From NCBI RefSeq assembly GCF_014836665.1, contig NZ_JACSQJ010000001.1, positions 436,387 to 500,386 on the forward strand: DNA of 64,000 nucleotides, read 5' to 3'. Below the pieces are notes generated by a model, which saw only the letters and a program-made list of their open reading frames with translations, was not told the origin of the DNA and did not search any database. This DNA is from Luteimonas colneyensis (GTDB taxonomy: Bacteria > Pseudomonadota > Gammaproteobacteria > Xanthomonadales > Xanthomonadaceae). The translations under genes and the position numbers were made by a program. This document shows, in pieces, positions 12,317 to 21,772 of the stretch (position 1 is the first letter of the stretch; every line of letters starts with the position of its first letter).

Positions 12317-13312
12317 TCAGGTCGCGGTCGGCGGCGTCACCAGGCTGGGCGGCCGCCCCGCATCCGGCCCGAACCCCATCGCCGCCACCAGGTTGTCCAC
12401 CGCCAGCGACACCATCGCCCTGCGCGTCGGCAGGCTGGCACTGGCGATGTGCGGCGTCAGCACGACGTTGCGACAGGCGAGCAGCCGCGGGTTCACCGCG
12501 GGCTCGCCTTCGAACACGTCCAGGCCGGCCGCGGCCAGGCGTCCGGCCTGCAGGGCGTCGGCCAGCGCGTCTTCGTCGATGAGGCCGCCGCGGGCGATGC
12601 TGGTCAGGGTGGCGGTCGGCTTCATGCGCGCCAGCGCCGCGGCGTCGACGATGTGGTGGTTGGCAGGCGTGTACGGCAGCACCAGCACCAGGTGGTCGGC
12701 TTCGGCGAACAGCGCCTCGCGCTCGAGCCAGGCGGCCGCGCAGTCGCGCTCGACCGCCTCCGGAAGGCGATTGCGGTTGTGGTACAGCACGCGCATGCCG
12801 AAGCCGCGTGCGCGGCGGGCGATGCCCTGCCCGATCCGGCCCATGCCGAGGATGCCCAGGGTGCTGCCGTGGATCTCCGCGCCGAGCAGCTGGTGGAAGC
12901 CCCAGCCCTGCCAGCGCCCGGCGCGCAGCCAGTGCTCGGCTTCGGTGATGCGGCGCGCGGCGGCCATCATCAGTGCGAAGCCGAAGTCGGCCGTGGTCTC
13001 GGTGAGCACGCCCGGCGTGTTGGTGGCGACGATGCCGCGCGCGGCCAGCGCGTCGACATCGAGGTTGTTGTAGCCGACGCCGACGTTGGCGACGGCGCAC
13101 AGGCGCTTCGCTCCCGCGACCTCCGCTGCCCCGATGCGATCGTTCAGCGTGACCAGGGCGCCGTCGGCATCGGCCAGCGCGGCGGCGATGGCGTCCGGCG
13201 CATGGTCGGTAATCCGTGGCGTGCGGGTGACCTCGAACCACTCGTCCAGCCGCGCCTCGATGTCCGCGTACAGCGGCTGCGACACCCAGACCCGCGGACG
13301 CGGCTCAGCCAT
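12317..13312 (-). CDS. D-2-hydroxyacid dehydrogenase (glyoxylate/hydroxypyruvate reductase type)
   Basis: This 331-residue NAD(P)-dependent enzyme resembles the GhrB/glyoxylate reductase branch. The nucleotide-binding motif is [15 protein letters not shown]. The catalytic Arg is in NIARGG-like [11 protein letters not shown], the Glu in VFEGEPAVN, and the His in LTPHIASAS. The exact substrate (glyoxylate, hydroxypyruvate or 2-ketogluconate) cannot be decided from sequence. The start at 13312 ([15 protein letters not shown]) overlaps the aroC end by eight bases, so it is probably translated from the aroC message. Confidence 0.9.
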   Translation of the reverse strand: MAEPRPRVWVSQPLYADIEARLDEWFEVTRTPRITDHAPDAIAAALADADGALVTLNDRIGAAEVAGAKRLCAVANVGVGYNNLDVDALAARGIVATNTPGVLTETTADFGFALMMAAARRITEAEHWLRAGRWQGWGFHQLLGAEIHGSTLGILGMGRIGQGIARRARGFGMRVLYHNRNRLPEAVERDCAAAWLEREALFAEADHLVLVLPYTPANHHIVDAAALARMKPTATLTSIARGGLIDEDALADALQAGRLAAAGLDVFEGEPAVNPRLLACRNVVLTPHIASASLPTRRAMVSLAVDNLVAAMGFGPDAGRPPSLVTPPTAT

Positions 13313-14414
13313 CGTCCCGGCCGCGGGCCGACGCCGGGATCCGCGGCGCGACCCCGCCCACGTCGCCACACTGCGCGCGATGCCGCAGCGCCTGGTCCAT
13401 CAGCTCCAGCGCCAGCATCGCCTCGCAGATCGGCGTGGCGCGGATGCCGACGCAGGGGTCGTGGCGGCCGGTGGTGACGATGTCCACGACCCGGCCGTCG
13501 ACGTCGAGGCCTTCCACGGGCAGGCGCAGGCTCGAGGTCGGCTTGAAGGCCACCGAGCACACCACCTGCTGGCCGCTGCTGATGCCGCCGAGCACGCCGC
13601 CGGCATGGTTGGACAGGAAGCCTTCAGGCGTCATCACGTCGCGGTGCGCGCTGCCTTTCTGCGCGACGCTGGCGAAGCCGTCGCCGATCTCGACGCCCTT
13701 GACCGCGTTGATCGACATCATCGCCGCGGCGATGCCGGCGTCGAGCTTGCCGTAGACCGGCTCGCCCCAGCCCGGCGGCACGCCGTCGGCGACCACGTTG
13801 ACCCGCGCGCCGACCGAATCGCCTGACTTGCGCAGGGCGTCCATGTACGCCTCGAGCTCGGGCACCTGCGCGGTATCCGGCCAGAAGAACGGATTGTCTT
13901 CGACCGCCGCCCAGTCGTGCGCGCGCGGCACCACGTCGCCGATCTGCGCGAGATGCCCGCGCACGCGCACGCCATGGCGCCCGGCCAGCCACTTCTTCGC
14001 GATCACGCCCGCCGCGACCCGCATCGTGGTCTCGCGCGCCGAGCTGCGGCCGCCGCCGCGCGGATCGCGGACGCCGTACTTCTGCCAGTAGGCGTAGTCG
14101 GCGTGGCCGGGGCGGAACTGCGAGGCGATGGCCGTGTAGTCCCTGCTGCGGGCATCGGTGTTGCGGACCAGCAGCGCGATCGGGGTCCCGGTGGTCACGC
14201 CTTCGTAGACGCCGGAGAGGATCTCGACCGCATCCTCCTCGCGCCGGGCGGAGGTGTGGCGGCTGCGGCCGGTCGCCCGGCGTTCGAGGTCGTGCGCGAA
14301 GTCCCCCGGTGCCAGCGCGATGCCCGGCGGGCAGCCGTCGACTACGCAGCCGATCGCCGGCCCGTGGGACTCGCCGAAGGTGGTGACGCGCAGCAGCTGC
14401 CCGAAGGTGTTCAC
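13305..14414 (-). CDS. aroC: Chorismate synthase
   Basis: It makes chorismate from EPSP using reduced FMN, feeding the tryptophan genes in this window. The protein starts at a GTG at 14414 ([20 protein letters not shown]); no ATG lies nearby in frame. The signatures [23 protein letters not shown] and GGISSGQ (preceded by HAGGVLG) are present, and the 369-residue length is normal. It follows prmB after 40 bases. Confidence 0.96.
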   Translation of the reverse strand: MNTFGQLLRVTTFGESHGPAIGCVVDGCPPGIALAPGDFAHDLERRATGRSRHTSARREEDAVEILSGVYEGVTTGTPIALLVRNTDARSRDYTAIASQFRPGHADYAYWQKYGVRDPRGGGRSSARETTMRVAAGVIAKKWLAGRHGVRVRGHLAQIGDVVPRAHDWAAVEDNPFFWPDTAQVPELEAYMDALRKSGDSVGARVNVVADGVPPGWGEPVYGKLDAGIAAAMMSINAVKGVEIGDGFASVAQKGSAHRDVMTPEGFLSNHAGGVLGGISSGQQVVCSVAFKPTSSLRLPVEGLDVDGRVVDIVTTGRHDPCVGIRATPICEAMLALELMDQALRHRAQCGDVGGVAPRIPASARGRDDG

Positions 14415-14454
14415 GCCCGCGCCCCGCGCGACGCCTGGACCGCGGGCGCGCGCA

Positions 14455-15444
14455 TCAGAACAGGCTGTCCGGGTCGCCGGCCTGCGGACGCCGTGCCGGT
14501 GCCGGCACCGCGGCCGGGGCCCCGCGGCCGCGCTCGGCGGCCAGCGCGGCGATGCGGGCGTTGTGCGTGACCAGGTCGTGGCGCTCGACCACGAATACAC
14601 CCATCTGCCCGACCTTGAACTCGATCCACATCAGTGGCAGCTCCGGCAGCAGGCGCGACAGCGCGCGCTCGGCCTCGCCGACCTCGCAGATCAGCAGGCC
14701 GTCCTCGGACAGGTGCAGCGGCGCGTCGCGCAGGATCTCCAGCACCAGGTCCAGGCCGTCGTCGCCGGCGCGCAGCCCCATCTCCGGCTCGTAGGAGTAC
14801 TCGCGCGGCAGCGCGTCGGTCTCGTCGTTGGTGACGTAGGGCGGGTTGGTGACGATCAGGTCGTAGTGCTCGCCCTGCAGCGCCGAAAACAGGTCCGAGC
14901 GCAGGAAGCGGGTGTTGTGCACGTCCAGGCGGCGCTCGTTCTCGCGCGCAAGTGCCAGGGCGTCGTCGCTCAGGTCGACGCCGTCGACGTGCCAGTCCGG
15001 GTTCCAGTGCGCCATCGCGATCGCGATGCAGCCCGAGCCGGTGCACAGGTCCAGCGCGCGGCGCACCTCGCGCCCGGCCAGCCACGGCTCGAAGCCCGAC
15101 TCGATCAGCTCGGCGATCGGCGAGCGCGGCACCAGCGCACGCGGGTCGCTCTTGAAGCTGAGCCCGGCGAACCAGGCCTCGCCGCACAGGTACGCCGCCG
15201 GGATGCGCTCCTCGATGCGGCGGATGAAGAGGCCGAGCACGTCCTCCTTCTCGGCCTCGGTCACGCGCGCCTGGCCGTAGACCGGACTGAGGTCGTGCGG
15301 CAGGTGCAGCGCGTGCAGGGTGAGCTGCGTGGCTTCGTCCAGGGCGTTGTCGTAGCTGTGGCCGAAGGTCAGGCCCGCCGCGTTGAACCGGCTGGCGCCG
15401 TAGCGGATCAGGTCGATGATGGTCTGGAGCTGATGGGTCGTCAT
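14455..15444 (-). CDS. prmB: 50S ribosomal protein L3 glutamine methyltransferase
   Basis: PrmB N5-methylates a glutamine in ribosomal protein L3. The 329-residue protein has an N-terminal helical domain, the SAM-binding motif [15 protein letters not shown], and the glutamine-binding [10 protein letters not shown]. The N-terminal start [20 protein letters not shown] and the aroC neighbour mark it as PrmB rather than PrmC. A Pro/Ala-rich tail of about 25 residues ends the protein. It is the first gene of the leftward prmB-aroC run and is divergent from the SCO-like gene. Confidence 0.94.
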   Translation of the reverse strand: MTTHQLQTIIDLIRYGASRFNAAGLTFGHSYDNALDEATQLTLHALHLPHDLSPVYGQARVTEAEKEDVLGLFIRRIEERIPAAYLCGEAWFAGLSFKSDPRALVPRSPIAELIESGFEPWLAGREVRRALDLCTGSGCIAIAMAHWNPDWHVDGVDLSDDALALARENERRLDVHNTRFLRSDLFSALQGEHYDLIVTNPPYVTNDETDALPREYSYEPEMGLRAGDDGLDLVLEILRDAPLHLSEDGLLICEVGEAERALSRLLPELPLMWIEFKVGQMGVFVVERHDLVTHNARIAALAAERGRGAPAAVPAPARRPQAGDPDSLF

Positions 15445-15552
15445 GGCGCGCTTCGCGGCGCTTTCCGCCGGGGCCACGCAGTATATAGGGAAGCCATGCC
15501 CCGCCCCGCGCGGGCCGCTATGATGGCCCGCCCCCGGACGCCACGAGGCACC

Positions 15553-16200
15553 ATGTTCAACCGCAGCATCCTGATCGTGCTCGTGATCGCCCTCGCCGCC
15601 GGCCTTGGCCTGGTGGCTTCGCAGCGCTGGTTCGGCCGCAACGATGCGCCGCCCCGTCCCGAACTGCAGACGGTGCGCCTGTTCCCGCAGGCACGCGAAC
15701 TGCCGCCCTTCGCGCTGCAGCAGTCCGACGGCACCCAGCTGGTGCCCGGCGAACTGCACGGCCACTGGACCCTGGTGTTCCTCGGCTTCACCCACTGCCC
15801 GGACGTCTGCCCGACCACGCTCGCCGACCTGTCGCGTGCGCAGAAGGAATGGGAAGTCCTGCCCGAGGCGCGGCGCCCGCGGGTGCTGTTCGTCTCGGTC
15901 GACCCCGAGCGCGACAGCCCGGACCGCATCGGCGAATACGCCGCCTTCTTCCACCGCGACACGCTGGCCGCCACTGCCGACATCCCGGCGCTGGAAGCCT
16001 TCGCGCGCTCGCTGTCGCTGGTGTTCATGAAGGTCCCCGGCCCCGACGGCGCGCCCGAGGATGCATACACCATCGATCATTCCGCCGCGCTCGCCGTGCT
16101 CGACCCGGAGGGCCGCATGGCCGGCGTCGTGCAGGCTCCGCTGGAGCCGGCCGCGATCGCGGCCGACCTCGCCGCGCTGACCGGGGAGACCCTTCAGTGA
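15553..16200 (+). CDS. SCO1/SenC-family copper chaperone
   Basis: SCO proteins are membrane-anchored, periplasm-facing thioredoxin-fold proteins that deliver copper to the CuA site of cytochrome oxidase. One N-terminal helix ([18 protein letters not shown]) anchors the 215-residue protein. The copper-binding CxxxC is in [11 protein letters not shown], with the partner His in [25 protein letters not shown] is the usual family motif. It ends in a TGA that overlaps the GTG start of psd, so the two are coupled, although no functional link is obvious. Confidence 0.92.
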   Translation: MFNRSILIVLVIALAAGLGLVASQRWFGRNDAPPRPELQTVRLFPQARELPPFALQQSDGTQLVPGELHGHWTLVFLGFTHCPDVCPTTLADLSRAQKEWEVLPEARRPRVLFVSVDPERDSPDRIGEYAAFFHRDTLAATADIPALEAFARSLSLVFMKVPGPDGAPEDAYTIDHSAALAVLDPEGRMAGVVQAPLEPAAIAADLAALTGETLQ

Positions 16201-17045
16201 GCCTCGCCACCACGCTCACCTATGCGCTGCCCCACCGCATGCTGTCGGCGGCCGCGCGCCGGCTGGCCTATTCCGACCATCCCCGGCTGCGCGCCTGGCT
16301 GATCGACACCGTGGTGCGCCGCTTCGGCGTGGACCTGTCCGAGGCGGCCCAGTCCGATCCCGCCGCCTACGCCACGTTCAACGCCTTCTTCACCCGCGCC
16401 CTGCGTCCGGGCGCGCGGATGGCCGATGCGGATCCCGACGCGATCCTGATGCCGGCCGACGGCCGGATCAGCCAGTGCGGCGCGATCGAGGACGGCCGCA
16501 TCTTCCAGGCCAAGGGCCGCTCGTTCACCGCCGCCGAGCTGCTCGCCGACGAGGCCGCCGCCGCGCCCTACGACGGCGGCCTGTTCGCGACGGTCTACCT
16601 GTCGCCGAAGGACTACCACCGCGTGCACATGCCCTGGAACGGCCGGCTGCTGCGCACGGTCCACGTGCCCGGCCGGCTCTTCAGCGTCGGCCCTGCGGCG
16701 GTGGCGCAGGTGCCGCGCCTGTTCGCGCGCAACGAGCGCCTGGTCTGCCACTTCGCCACCGATTTCGGCCCGATGGCGGTGGTGATGGTGGGTGCCCTGC
16801 TGGTCTCGGGCGTGGAAACGGTGTGGAGCGGCGAGGAAATCCCCGCCTACGGCGACCGCGTCACCAGCAAGGACTACCTGGGCGGAGCCACGGTGGAACT
16901 CGCGCGCTTCGCCGAGATGGCGCGGTTCAACTACGGCTCCACCGTGATCGTGCTGCTGCCCCCCGGCGTGGCCGCCCTGGCCCCCGGACTCGGGCCGGAA
17001 ACGCCGGTCCGGCTCGGGGAGCGGCTGGCGACGCGGCTGCGCTGA
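16197..17045 (+). CDS. psd: Phosphatidylserine decarboxylase proenzyme
   Basis: It makes phosphatidylethanolamine from phosphatidylserine and self-cleaves to create a pyruvoyl cofactor. The cleavage serine lies in [10 protein letters not shown] near the C-terminus, where many homologues have LGST. Other signatures are [11 protein letters not shown] and [13 protein letters not shown], the latter with the catalytic His. The start is a GTG at 16197, overlapping the stop of the previous gene (GTGA). The 282-residue length matches the family. Confidence 0.95.
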   Translation: MSLATTLTYALPHRMLSAAARRLAYSDHPRLRAWLIDTVVRRFGVDLSEAAQSDPAAYATFNAFFTRALRPGARMADADPDAILMPADGRISQCGAIEDGRIFQAKGRSFTAAELLADEAAAAPYDGGLFATVYLSPKDYHRVHMPWNGRLLRTVHVPGRLFSVGPAAVAQVPRLFARNERLVCHFATDFGPMAVVMVGALLVSGVETVWSGEEIPAYGDRVTSKDYLGGATVELARFAEMARFNYGSTVIVLLPPGVAALAPGLGPETPVRLGERLATRLR

Positions 17046-17118
17046 CGACACGCAGGCGCCGCGAAGCGTAGAATCCGCAGCCCCGCAAGGCCGTCCCGGC
17101 CCCGAATCGAGGCCGCAG

Positions 17119-18939
17119 ATGAGTTCCGACGCCCCCGCCACGCTGTTCACCGACCTTGGCCTGCCCCAGCCGCTGCTGCAGGCCCTGGCCGCGGTGGGCT
17201 ACGAAGCCCCCTCGCCGATCCAGGCCGCCACCATCCCGCCGCTGCTGCAAGGCCGCGACGTGCTCGGCCAGGCCCAGACCGGAACCGGCAAGACCGCCGC
17301 CTTCGCGCTGCCGGCGATGGCGCGCCTGGACGCGTCCGCGCGCAAGCCGCAGGTGCTGGTGCTGGCACCCACCCGCGAGCTGGCGATCCAGGTCGCCGAG
17401 GCCTTCCAGAAGTACGCCGCCTTCATGCCCGGCTTCCAGGTGCTGCCGATCTACGGCGGCCAGGGCTACGGCCCCCAGTTGCAGGCCCTGCGCCGCGGCG
17501 TGCAGGTGATCGTGGGCACCCCGGGCCGCGTGATCGACCACATCGAGAAGGGCTCGCTGGACCTGTCCGAGCTGCGCATGCTGGTGCTCGACGAAGCCGA
17601 CGAGATGCTGCGCATGGGCTTCATCGACGACGTCGAGGCGGTGCTGGCGCGCACGCCCGAGACCCGCCAGGTGGCGCTGTTCTCGGCCACCATGCCGCCG
17701 CCGATCCGGCGCATCGCGCAGACCTACCTGAAGGATCCGGTCGAGGTGGCGATCAAGTCCGCCACCAGCACCGCGCGCAACATCCGCCAGCGCTACTGGA
17801 TGGTCAGCGGCACCAACAAGCTCGATGCGGTCACCCGGATCCTCGAGGCCGAGCCCTTCGACGGCATGATCGTGTTCACGCGCACCAAGATCGCGACCGA
17901 GGAACTGGCCGAGAAGCTGCAGGCGCGCGGGTTCGCCGCCGCCGCGATCAACGGCGACATCGCCCAGGCCCAGCGCGAGCGCACCATCGCCCAGCTCAAG
18001 GAGGGCAAGGTCGACATCCTGGTGGCCACCGACGTCGCCGCGCGCGGCCTGGACGTCGACCGCATCAGCCACGTGCTGAACTACGACGTGCCTTACGACA
18101 CCGAGAGCTACGTCCACCGCATCGGCCGCACCGGCCGCGCCGGGCGCAGCGGCGAGGCGATCCTGTTCATCGCGCCGCGCGAGCGCAACCTGCTGCGCGC
18201 GATCGAGCGCGCCACCCGCCAGCCGATCGAGCAGATGGACCTGCCGACGGTGGAGAACGTCAACGACGCGCGCATCGGCAAGTTCAAGCAGTCGATCACC
18301 GACACCCTGGCCGGCGGCGGGCTGTCGCTGTTCCAGTCGCTGGTCGAGGACTACGAGCAGGAGTTCAACGTACCGGCGGTCGAGATCGCCGCCGCGCTGG
18401 CGAAGATGGCGCGCGGCGACGTGCCGCTGCTGATGGAAGTGCCCAAGCGCGAAGCCAGGCCGGCCCCGGCCTTTGGCGACGATCGCGGCTTCCGCGAGCG
18501 CCCCGCCCGCCACGAACGCGCCGAACGCGGCGACCGCGACGACCGCCCGGCGTTCCCGAAGAAGGAGCGCGTGGCGCGCCCGCCGCAGGCCGGCATGCAG
18601 ACCTTCCGCGTCGAGGTGGGTTACGACCATGGCGTGAAGCCGGGCAACATCGTCGGCGCCATCGCCAACGAGGCCAACCTCGAGGCGAAGCACATCGGCC
18701 GCATCGAGATCTTCGAGGACCACAGCCTGATCGACCTGCCCGAAGGCATGCCGCAGGAGACGATGGCGCACCTCAAGGGCGTGTGGTGCGCGGGCCAGCA
18801 GCTGCGCATCACGCTGGACGGCGAAGCCCCTGACACGGCTGGCAAGATGCCGGGCCGCAAGCCGTTCCCGAAGAAGACCTTCGGCAGGAAGCCCTTCCCG
18901 CCGCGCACGCCCCACCGCAAGGGCCCGCGTCCCGAGTAA
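17119..18939 (+). CDS. deaD: DEAD-box ATP-dependent RNA helicase DeaD/CsdA
   Basis: DeaD unwinds RNA, helping ribosome assembly and mRNA turnover, especially in the cold. The helicase core has a Q motif (YEAPSPIQAATIPPLL), Walker A AQTGTGKT, VLDEADEML, SAT, ARGLDVDRI and HRIGRTGRAGR. After a charged Arg-rich linker (about residues 455-490), residues about 495-575 form a DbpA-type RNA-binding domain (FRVEVGYDHGVKPGNIVGAI). A basic tail follows. The 606 residues compare with 629 in E. coli. Confidence 0.95.
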   Translation: MSSDAPATLFTDLGLPQPLLQALAAVGYEAPSPIQAATIPPLLQGRDVLGQAQTGTGKTAAFALPAMARLDASARKPQVLVLAPTRELAIQVAEAFQKYAAFMPGFQVLPIYGGQGYGPQLQALRRGVQVIVGTPGRVIDHIEKGSLDLSELRMLVLDEADEMLRMGFIDDVEAVLARTPETRQVALFSATMPPPIRRIAQTYLKDPVEVAIKSATSTARNIRQRYWMVSGTNKLDAVTRILEAEPFDGMIVFTRTKIATEELAEKLQARGFAAAAINGDIAQAQRERTIAQLKEGKVDILVATDVAARGLDVDRISHVLNYDVPYDTESYVHRIGRTGRAGRSGEAILFIAPRERNLLRAIERATRQPIEQMDLPTVENVNDARIGKFKQSITDTLAGGGLSLFQSLVEDYEQEFNVPAVEIAAALAKMARGDVPLLMEVPKREARPAPAFGDDRGFRERPARHERAERGDRDDRPAFPKKERVARPPQAGMQTFRVEVGYDHGVKPGNIVGAIANEANLEAKHIGRIEIFEDHSLIDLPEGMPQETMAHLKGVWCAGQQLRITLDGEAPDTAGKMPGRKPFPKKTFGRKPFPPRTPHRKGPRPE

Positions 18940-18972
18940 CTCGCCAGGCCTCACGAAACTGCTGAAGCAATC

Positions 18973-19043
18973 CTGTAGGAGCAGCTACAGCTGCGACCCG
19001 GAATCACCGCACGCCCAGGTCGCAGCTGTAGCTGCTCCTACAG
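18973..19043. repeat. Perfect 26-base inverted repeat (GTAGGAGC type)
   Basis: Arms 18,973-18,998 and 19,018-19,043 are exact reverse complements (starting CTGTAGGAGCAGCTACAGCT) separated by 19 bases. It lies between the ends of two convergent genes, deaD and the small membrane protein, so a bidirectional terminator role is plausible. The core resembles the GTAGGAGC palindromes scattered through Xanthomonadaceae and Pseudomonas intergenic DNA (recalled, not searched). No T-run flanks it. Confidence 0.85.
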
Positions 19044-19068
19044 ATCCGGGGTTTACAGCTTCGTCCGC

Positions 19069-19245
19069 TCAGGGACCGAGGACGTGGATCACTTCCTCGA
19101 GCGGCGGCCAGCCCAGGATCGGCGCCAGCCACCAGTAGGCGGCGACCACGATCAGCAGCCACAGGGCGAGCTTCAGCACCACGCCGGCGACCTTGAACGC
19201 CAGGTACAGGCCGATGACGATCGCGACCAGGCCCAGCCAGCTCAC
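19069..19245 (-). CDS. Small membrane protein, unknown function
   Basis: A 58-residue protein starting at a GTG at 19,245, with AGGAA upstream as ribosome binding site. Almost the whole chain is hydrophobic: two adjacent helices, the first in WLGLVAIVIGLYLAFKVAG and the second in KLALWLLIVVAAYWWL, then a short tail EEVIHVLGP. I do not recognise the family. Longer in-frame extensions upstream run through the palindromic non-coding stretch and are not believable. Confidence 0.6.
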   Translation of the reverse strand: MSWLGLVAIVIGLYLAFKVAGVVLKLALWLLIVVAAYWWLAPILGWPPLEEVIHVLGP

Positions 19246-19404
19246 GGACGCATTCCTGCACGCTGCTCGCGGGATGCAGTGCTGGACATGCGATGACGGG
19301 GATGACGTGCCTGTTCGTGCATCCGGACATTCTACGTGGACGGGCTGTAGCAGCGGCGCGCGCCGCGCACCTGGGTACGCAACGCCGGCGCTGGACGTCG
19401 AAGA

Positions 19405-19432
19405 ATGCCGGATGCCGGATGCCGGATGCCGG
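19405..19432. repeat. Tandem repeat, 4 x ATGCCGG
   Basis: Four exact head-to-tail copies of the 7-mer ATGCCGG occupy 19,405-19,432. A 7-base unit would cause a frameshift if it were in a gene and changed copy number, which agrees with this stretch being non-coding. Such repeats can vary in copy number by slippage. Confidence 0.9.
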
Positions 19433-19453
19433 GCGTCGGGCGCCGCTGGGCGT

Positions 19454-19681
19454 TCGGCTTCGTGGGGGAGCGTGTCGCTGCGGGGTGGGGACGGACCGGC
19501 GAAGCAGCCATCTATGGCTGATTCGCCTACCGCGCACATCCATGTGCGCTGTCCATCCCCACCCCGCAGCGCCCCGCTTCGATGGCTGGTGGCGCGCGGC
19601 TTCGGAGACACGCGACCACGAGACTTCGATGTGTTCCGCCACTCTCACGGCGTCGCGGCGCGCCCTCTTCCACGAAGCCGA
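19454..19681. repeat. Nested palindromic element A
   Basis: The outermost 12-base arms (19,454-19,465 and 19,670-19,681; TCGGCTTCGTGG and its complement) enclose a second pair of 16-base arms (19,476-19,491 and 19,556-19,571), followed inward by a 4-bp GGAC/GTCC pairing. Inside these are two more perfect hairpins: 19,505-19,520 (7 bp, loop CT) and 19,532-19,549 (8 bp, loop CC). All arms are exact complements. The layout, one long stem carrying two short ones, would fold as a branched RNA or cruciform. Confidence 0.8.
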
Positions 19682-19700
19682 CAACGGTCGTGCGGGAGAT

Positions 19701-19799
19701 GGATGGCGGGGGGAGTGCGGAGAGTGGGCCATGGATGGCCCACGCCCCGGCTTCAGACACGGACGTCTGCGGCCGGGCGGAGCACTCCCCCCGCCAGCC
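19701..19799. repeat. Nested palindromic element B
   Basis: Outer arms 19,704-19,718 and 19,782-19,796 pair over 15 bases (GGCGGGGGGAGTGC core). Inside lie a perfect 9-bp hairpin at 19,724-19,743 (GTGGGCCAT, loop GG) and a weaker 5-bp one at 19,754-19,769. The plan, one outer stem with two inner hairpins, matches element A about 200 bases upstream although the bases differ. Confidence 0.75.
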
Positions 19800-19923
19800 G
19801 CCTCCCGCGGCGCGGACACTCCCGAAGCAAGCTGTGAGATGCCCAGCCCGACGCGGTCTCCCAAGCAGTCAGCAAATCCCACTAGAGCCGATCGAGACCC
19901 GCGCCACCCGCTATCCTGTCGCG

Positions 19924-21105
19924 ATGACGATTTCCTGCGACGTGCTGGTCATCGGGGCCGGCGCAGCGGGCCTGATGTGCGCGATGACGGCCGGCCAGCG
20001 CGGCCGGCAGGTGCGCGTGGTTGAGCGCGCCAACAAGCCCGGCAAGAAGATCCTGATGTCCGGCGGCGGCCGCTGCAATTTCACCAATACCGGCACCACC
20101 CCCGCCAACTTCATCTCGGCCAACCCCCACTTCTGCAAATCCGCCCTGGCCCGCTACCGCCCGGCCGACTTCATCGACCTCGTCGACCGCCACGGCATCG
20201 CCTGGCACGAAAAGGAGCTCGGACAGCTGTTCTGCGACGACTCCTCGAAGCAGATCGTGCGCATGCTGATGGACGAGTGCGCCGATGCCGGCGTCCACGT
20301 CGACACCGGCTGCGACGTCCACGGCGTCGTGCGCGAGGGCGAGGGCTTCGTCGTCGAGACCGCGCGGGGCCGCGTCGCCGCCGCGTCGCTGGTGGTCGCG
20401 AGCGGCGGCCTGTCGATCCCGAGCCTGGGCGGCAGCGGCCTGGGCTATGCGCTGGCGAAGCAGTTCGGCCACGACGTGCTGCCCACGCGCGCTGGACTGG
20501 TGCCGCTGGTGCTCACCGGCAGCCACGCCGAGCGGCTGGAGGGCCTGAGCGGCGTCGCGCTGGAGGTCGAAGCCACGGCCCGCGGGCCGTCGTTCCGCAA
20601 CGCCATGCTGGTCACGCATCGCGGACTCAGCGGGCCGGCGATCCTGCAGGCGTCCTCGTACTGGGAGCCCGGGCAGGCGCTGTCGATCGACCTGCTTCCG
20701 GGCACCGACGCGCTCGACTGGCTGCGTGCGCAGCGCGCTGCGCGGCCGGCCAGCGAACTGCGCACCGTCCTCGCCGAGCGCATGCCCAAGCGCTTCGCCC
20801 AGCGCCTGTGCGAACACTGGCTCGGCGACCGGCCGCTGCGGCAGTTCGACGAGCCGATGCTGGCGCGCGCCGCGGCGGCGCTGTCGGCGTGGCCGGTCGT
20901 AGCCAGCGGCACCGAGGGCTATCGCACCGCGGAAGTCACGCTCGGCGGCGTCGACACCGGCGGGCTGTCATCGACGACGATGATGTCGCGGCTCGTGCCG
21001 GGCCTCTTCTTCGTCGGCGAGGTGGTCGACGTGACCGGCTGGCTCGGCGGCTACAACTTCCAGTGGGCCTGGGCTTCGGGCCGCGCCGCGGGCCAGGTCG
21101 CCTGA
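19924..21105 (+). CDS. HI0933/YhiN-family flavoprotein (NAD(P)/FAD-dependent oxidoreductase)
   Basis: A 393-residue protein with an N-terminal FAD-binding Rossmann motif (VLVIGAGAAGLMCAM), then KPGKKILMSGGGRCNFTN, the hallmark of the HI0933 (BaiN/RdsA-like) family. GEVVDVTGWLGGYNFQWAW near the C-terminus is the second FAD-contact signature. The reaction of most members is unknown. The start at 19,924 was chosen because the FAD motif follows at once; the upstream frame runs through palindromic DNA. It ends one base before the convergent lipoprotein gene. Confidence 0.93.
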   Translation: MTISCDVLVIGAGAAGLMCAMTAGQRGRQVRVVERANKPGKKILMSGGGRCNFTNTGTTPANFISANPHFCKSALARYRPADFIDLVDRHGIAWHEKELGQLFCDDSSKQIVRMLMDECADAGVHVDTGCDVHGVVREGEGFVVETARGRVAAASLVVASGGLSIPSLGGSGLGYALAKQFGHDVLPTRAGLVPLVLTGSHAERLEGLSGVALEVEATARGPSFRNAMLVTHRGLSGPAILQASSYWEPGQALSIDLLPGTDALDWLRAQRAARPASELRTVLAERMPKRFAQRLCEHWLGDRPLRQFDEPMLARAAAALSAWPVVASGTEGYRTAEVTLGGVDTGGLSSTTMMSRLVPGLFFVGEVVDVTGWLGGYNFQWAWASGRAAGQVA

Positions 21106-21106
21106 C

Positions 21107-21721
21107 TCAGGGCGTGGCTTCGTAACTGGCGGCGGCGCAGAGCCGGGTATCGGTGGCCGTGGCCGCGGGAATGCCGTCGCCCTGCAGCGCGAGCAGCTTC
21201 ACCACCTGGAAGCCGGCCTCCTCGTAGCTGGCCAAGGCCAGGAAACCGGTCTTCATGCTGCCGCAGAAGCCCTGCCCGTCGTCGCCACGGACCTCGTCCA
21301 GCACCCGCCGCAACTCCACCGGATGGCCGGCGTCGATGCTCATCATGTCGGCATAGCGCTCGCCGGCGCTGTATTCGTCGCCACCGCGGACGATGGCCAC
21401 GCGCTCGGTGACGAAGGCCGCGCCGTTGGCGCCGCTGATGCGCGCGTCGGCGATCTCGATCGCACCCGTCATCGAGGCGGACACGCGGTCGGCGGCCACG
21501 AAGTCGCCAAGCGCGACGGGCTGCAGCGTCGGCGGCGCCGCGCGCTCGATCGGCGCCTTGGCGGGGTCGGGATCGAGCGAGGTGCGCGGCGCGGGCGGCG
21601 GCGCGCTGGTGGCGGGTGGCTGTGCGGTTCCGGCCGCCGGAACGTCGTCGCGGGCACAGCCCGTGGACGCGAGGCAGGCGAGCGCGAGCGCGGCGGCGGC
21701 GGAGCGGTGGAGCAGGTCCAA
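21107..21721 (-). CDS. Predicted lipoprotein, unknown function
   Basis: The 204-residue protein starts with a lipoprotein signal ending in the lipobox LAST-GC at about residues 18-22. A Pro/Ala-rich linker of about 40 residues follows, then a globular part with two Cys residues (GQGFCGSMK and TRLCAAASYE) that could pair. I do not recognise the family. It is convergent with the HI0933-family gene and leaves almost no spacer. Confidence 0.75.
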   Translation of the reverse strand: MDLLHRSAAAALALACLASTGCARDDVPAAGTAQPPATSAPPPAPRTSLDPDPAKAPIERAAPPTLQPVALGDFVAADRVSASMTGAIEIADARISGANGAAFVTERVAIVRGGDEYSAGERYADMMSIDAGHPVELRRVLDEVRGDDGQGFCGSMKTGFLALASYEEAGFQVVKLLALQGDGIPAATATDTRLCAAASYEATP

Positions 21722-21772
21722 AGGCGGGATCCGGATCGTGAAGGATGCGTGGGGATGATAAGCGGCGTGCGT

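Larger units (their letters stand above)
19246..19923. other. 678-base gene-free stretch with nested palindromes
   Basis: No convincing gene is seen on either strand; open frames here are unfiltered shadows of GC-rich DNA. The stretch holds a four-copy 7-base tandem repeat and two large hairpin-in-hairpin structures (annotated separately). It ends just before the flavoprotein start at 19,924. It could encode a structured RNA or be a remnant of a non-autonomous repeat element; sequence alone does not decide. Confidence 0.7.

Noticed and set aside
19405..19432. CRISPR array
   Set aside because: The 7-base units are tandem with no spacers; no other repeat-spacer pattern is seen in the window.
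19582..19923. A longer N-terminus for the HI0933-type flavoprotein
   Set aside because: The added part lies in palindromic DNA, reads as low-complexity sequence and precedes the FAD motif that normally starts this family.
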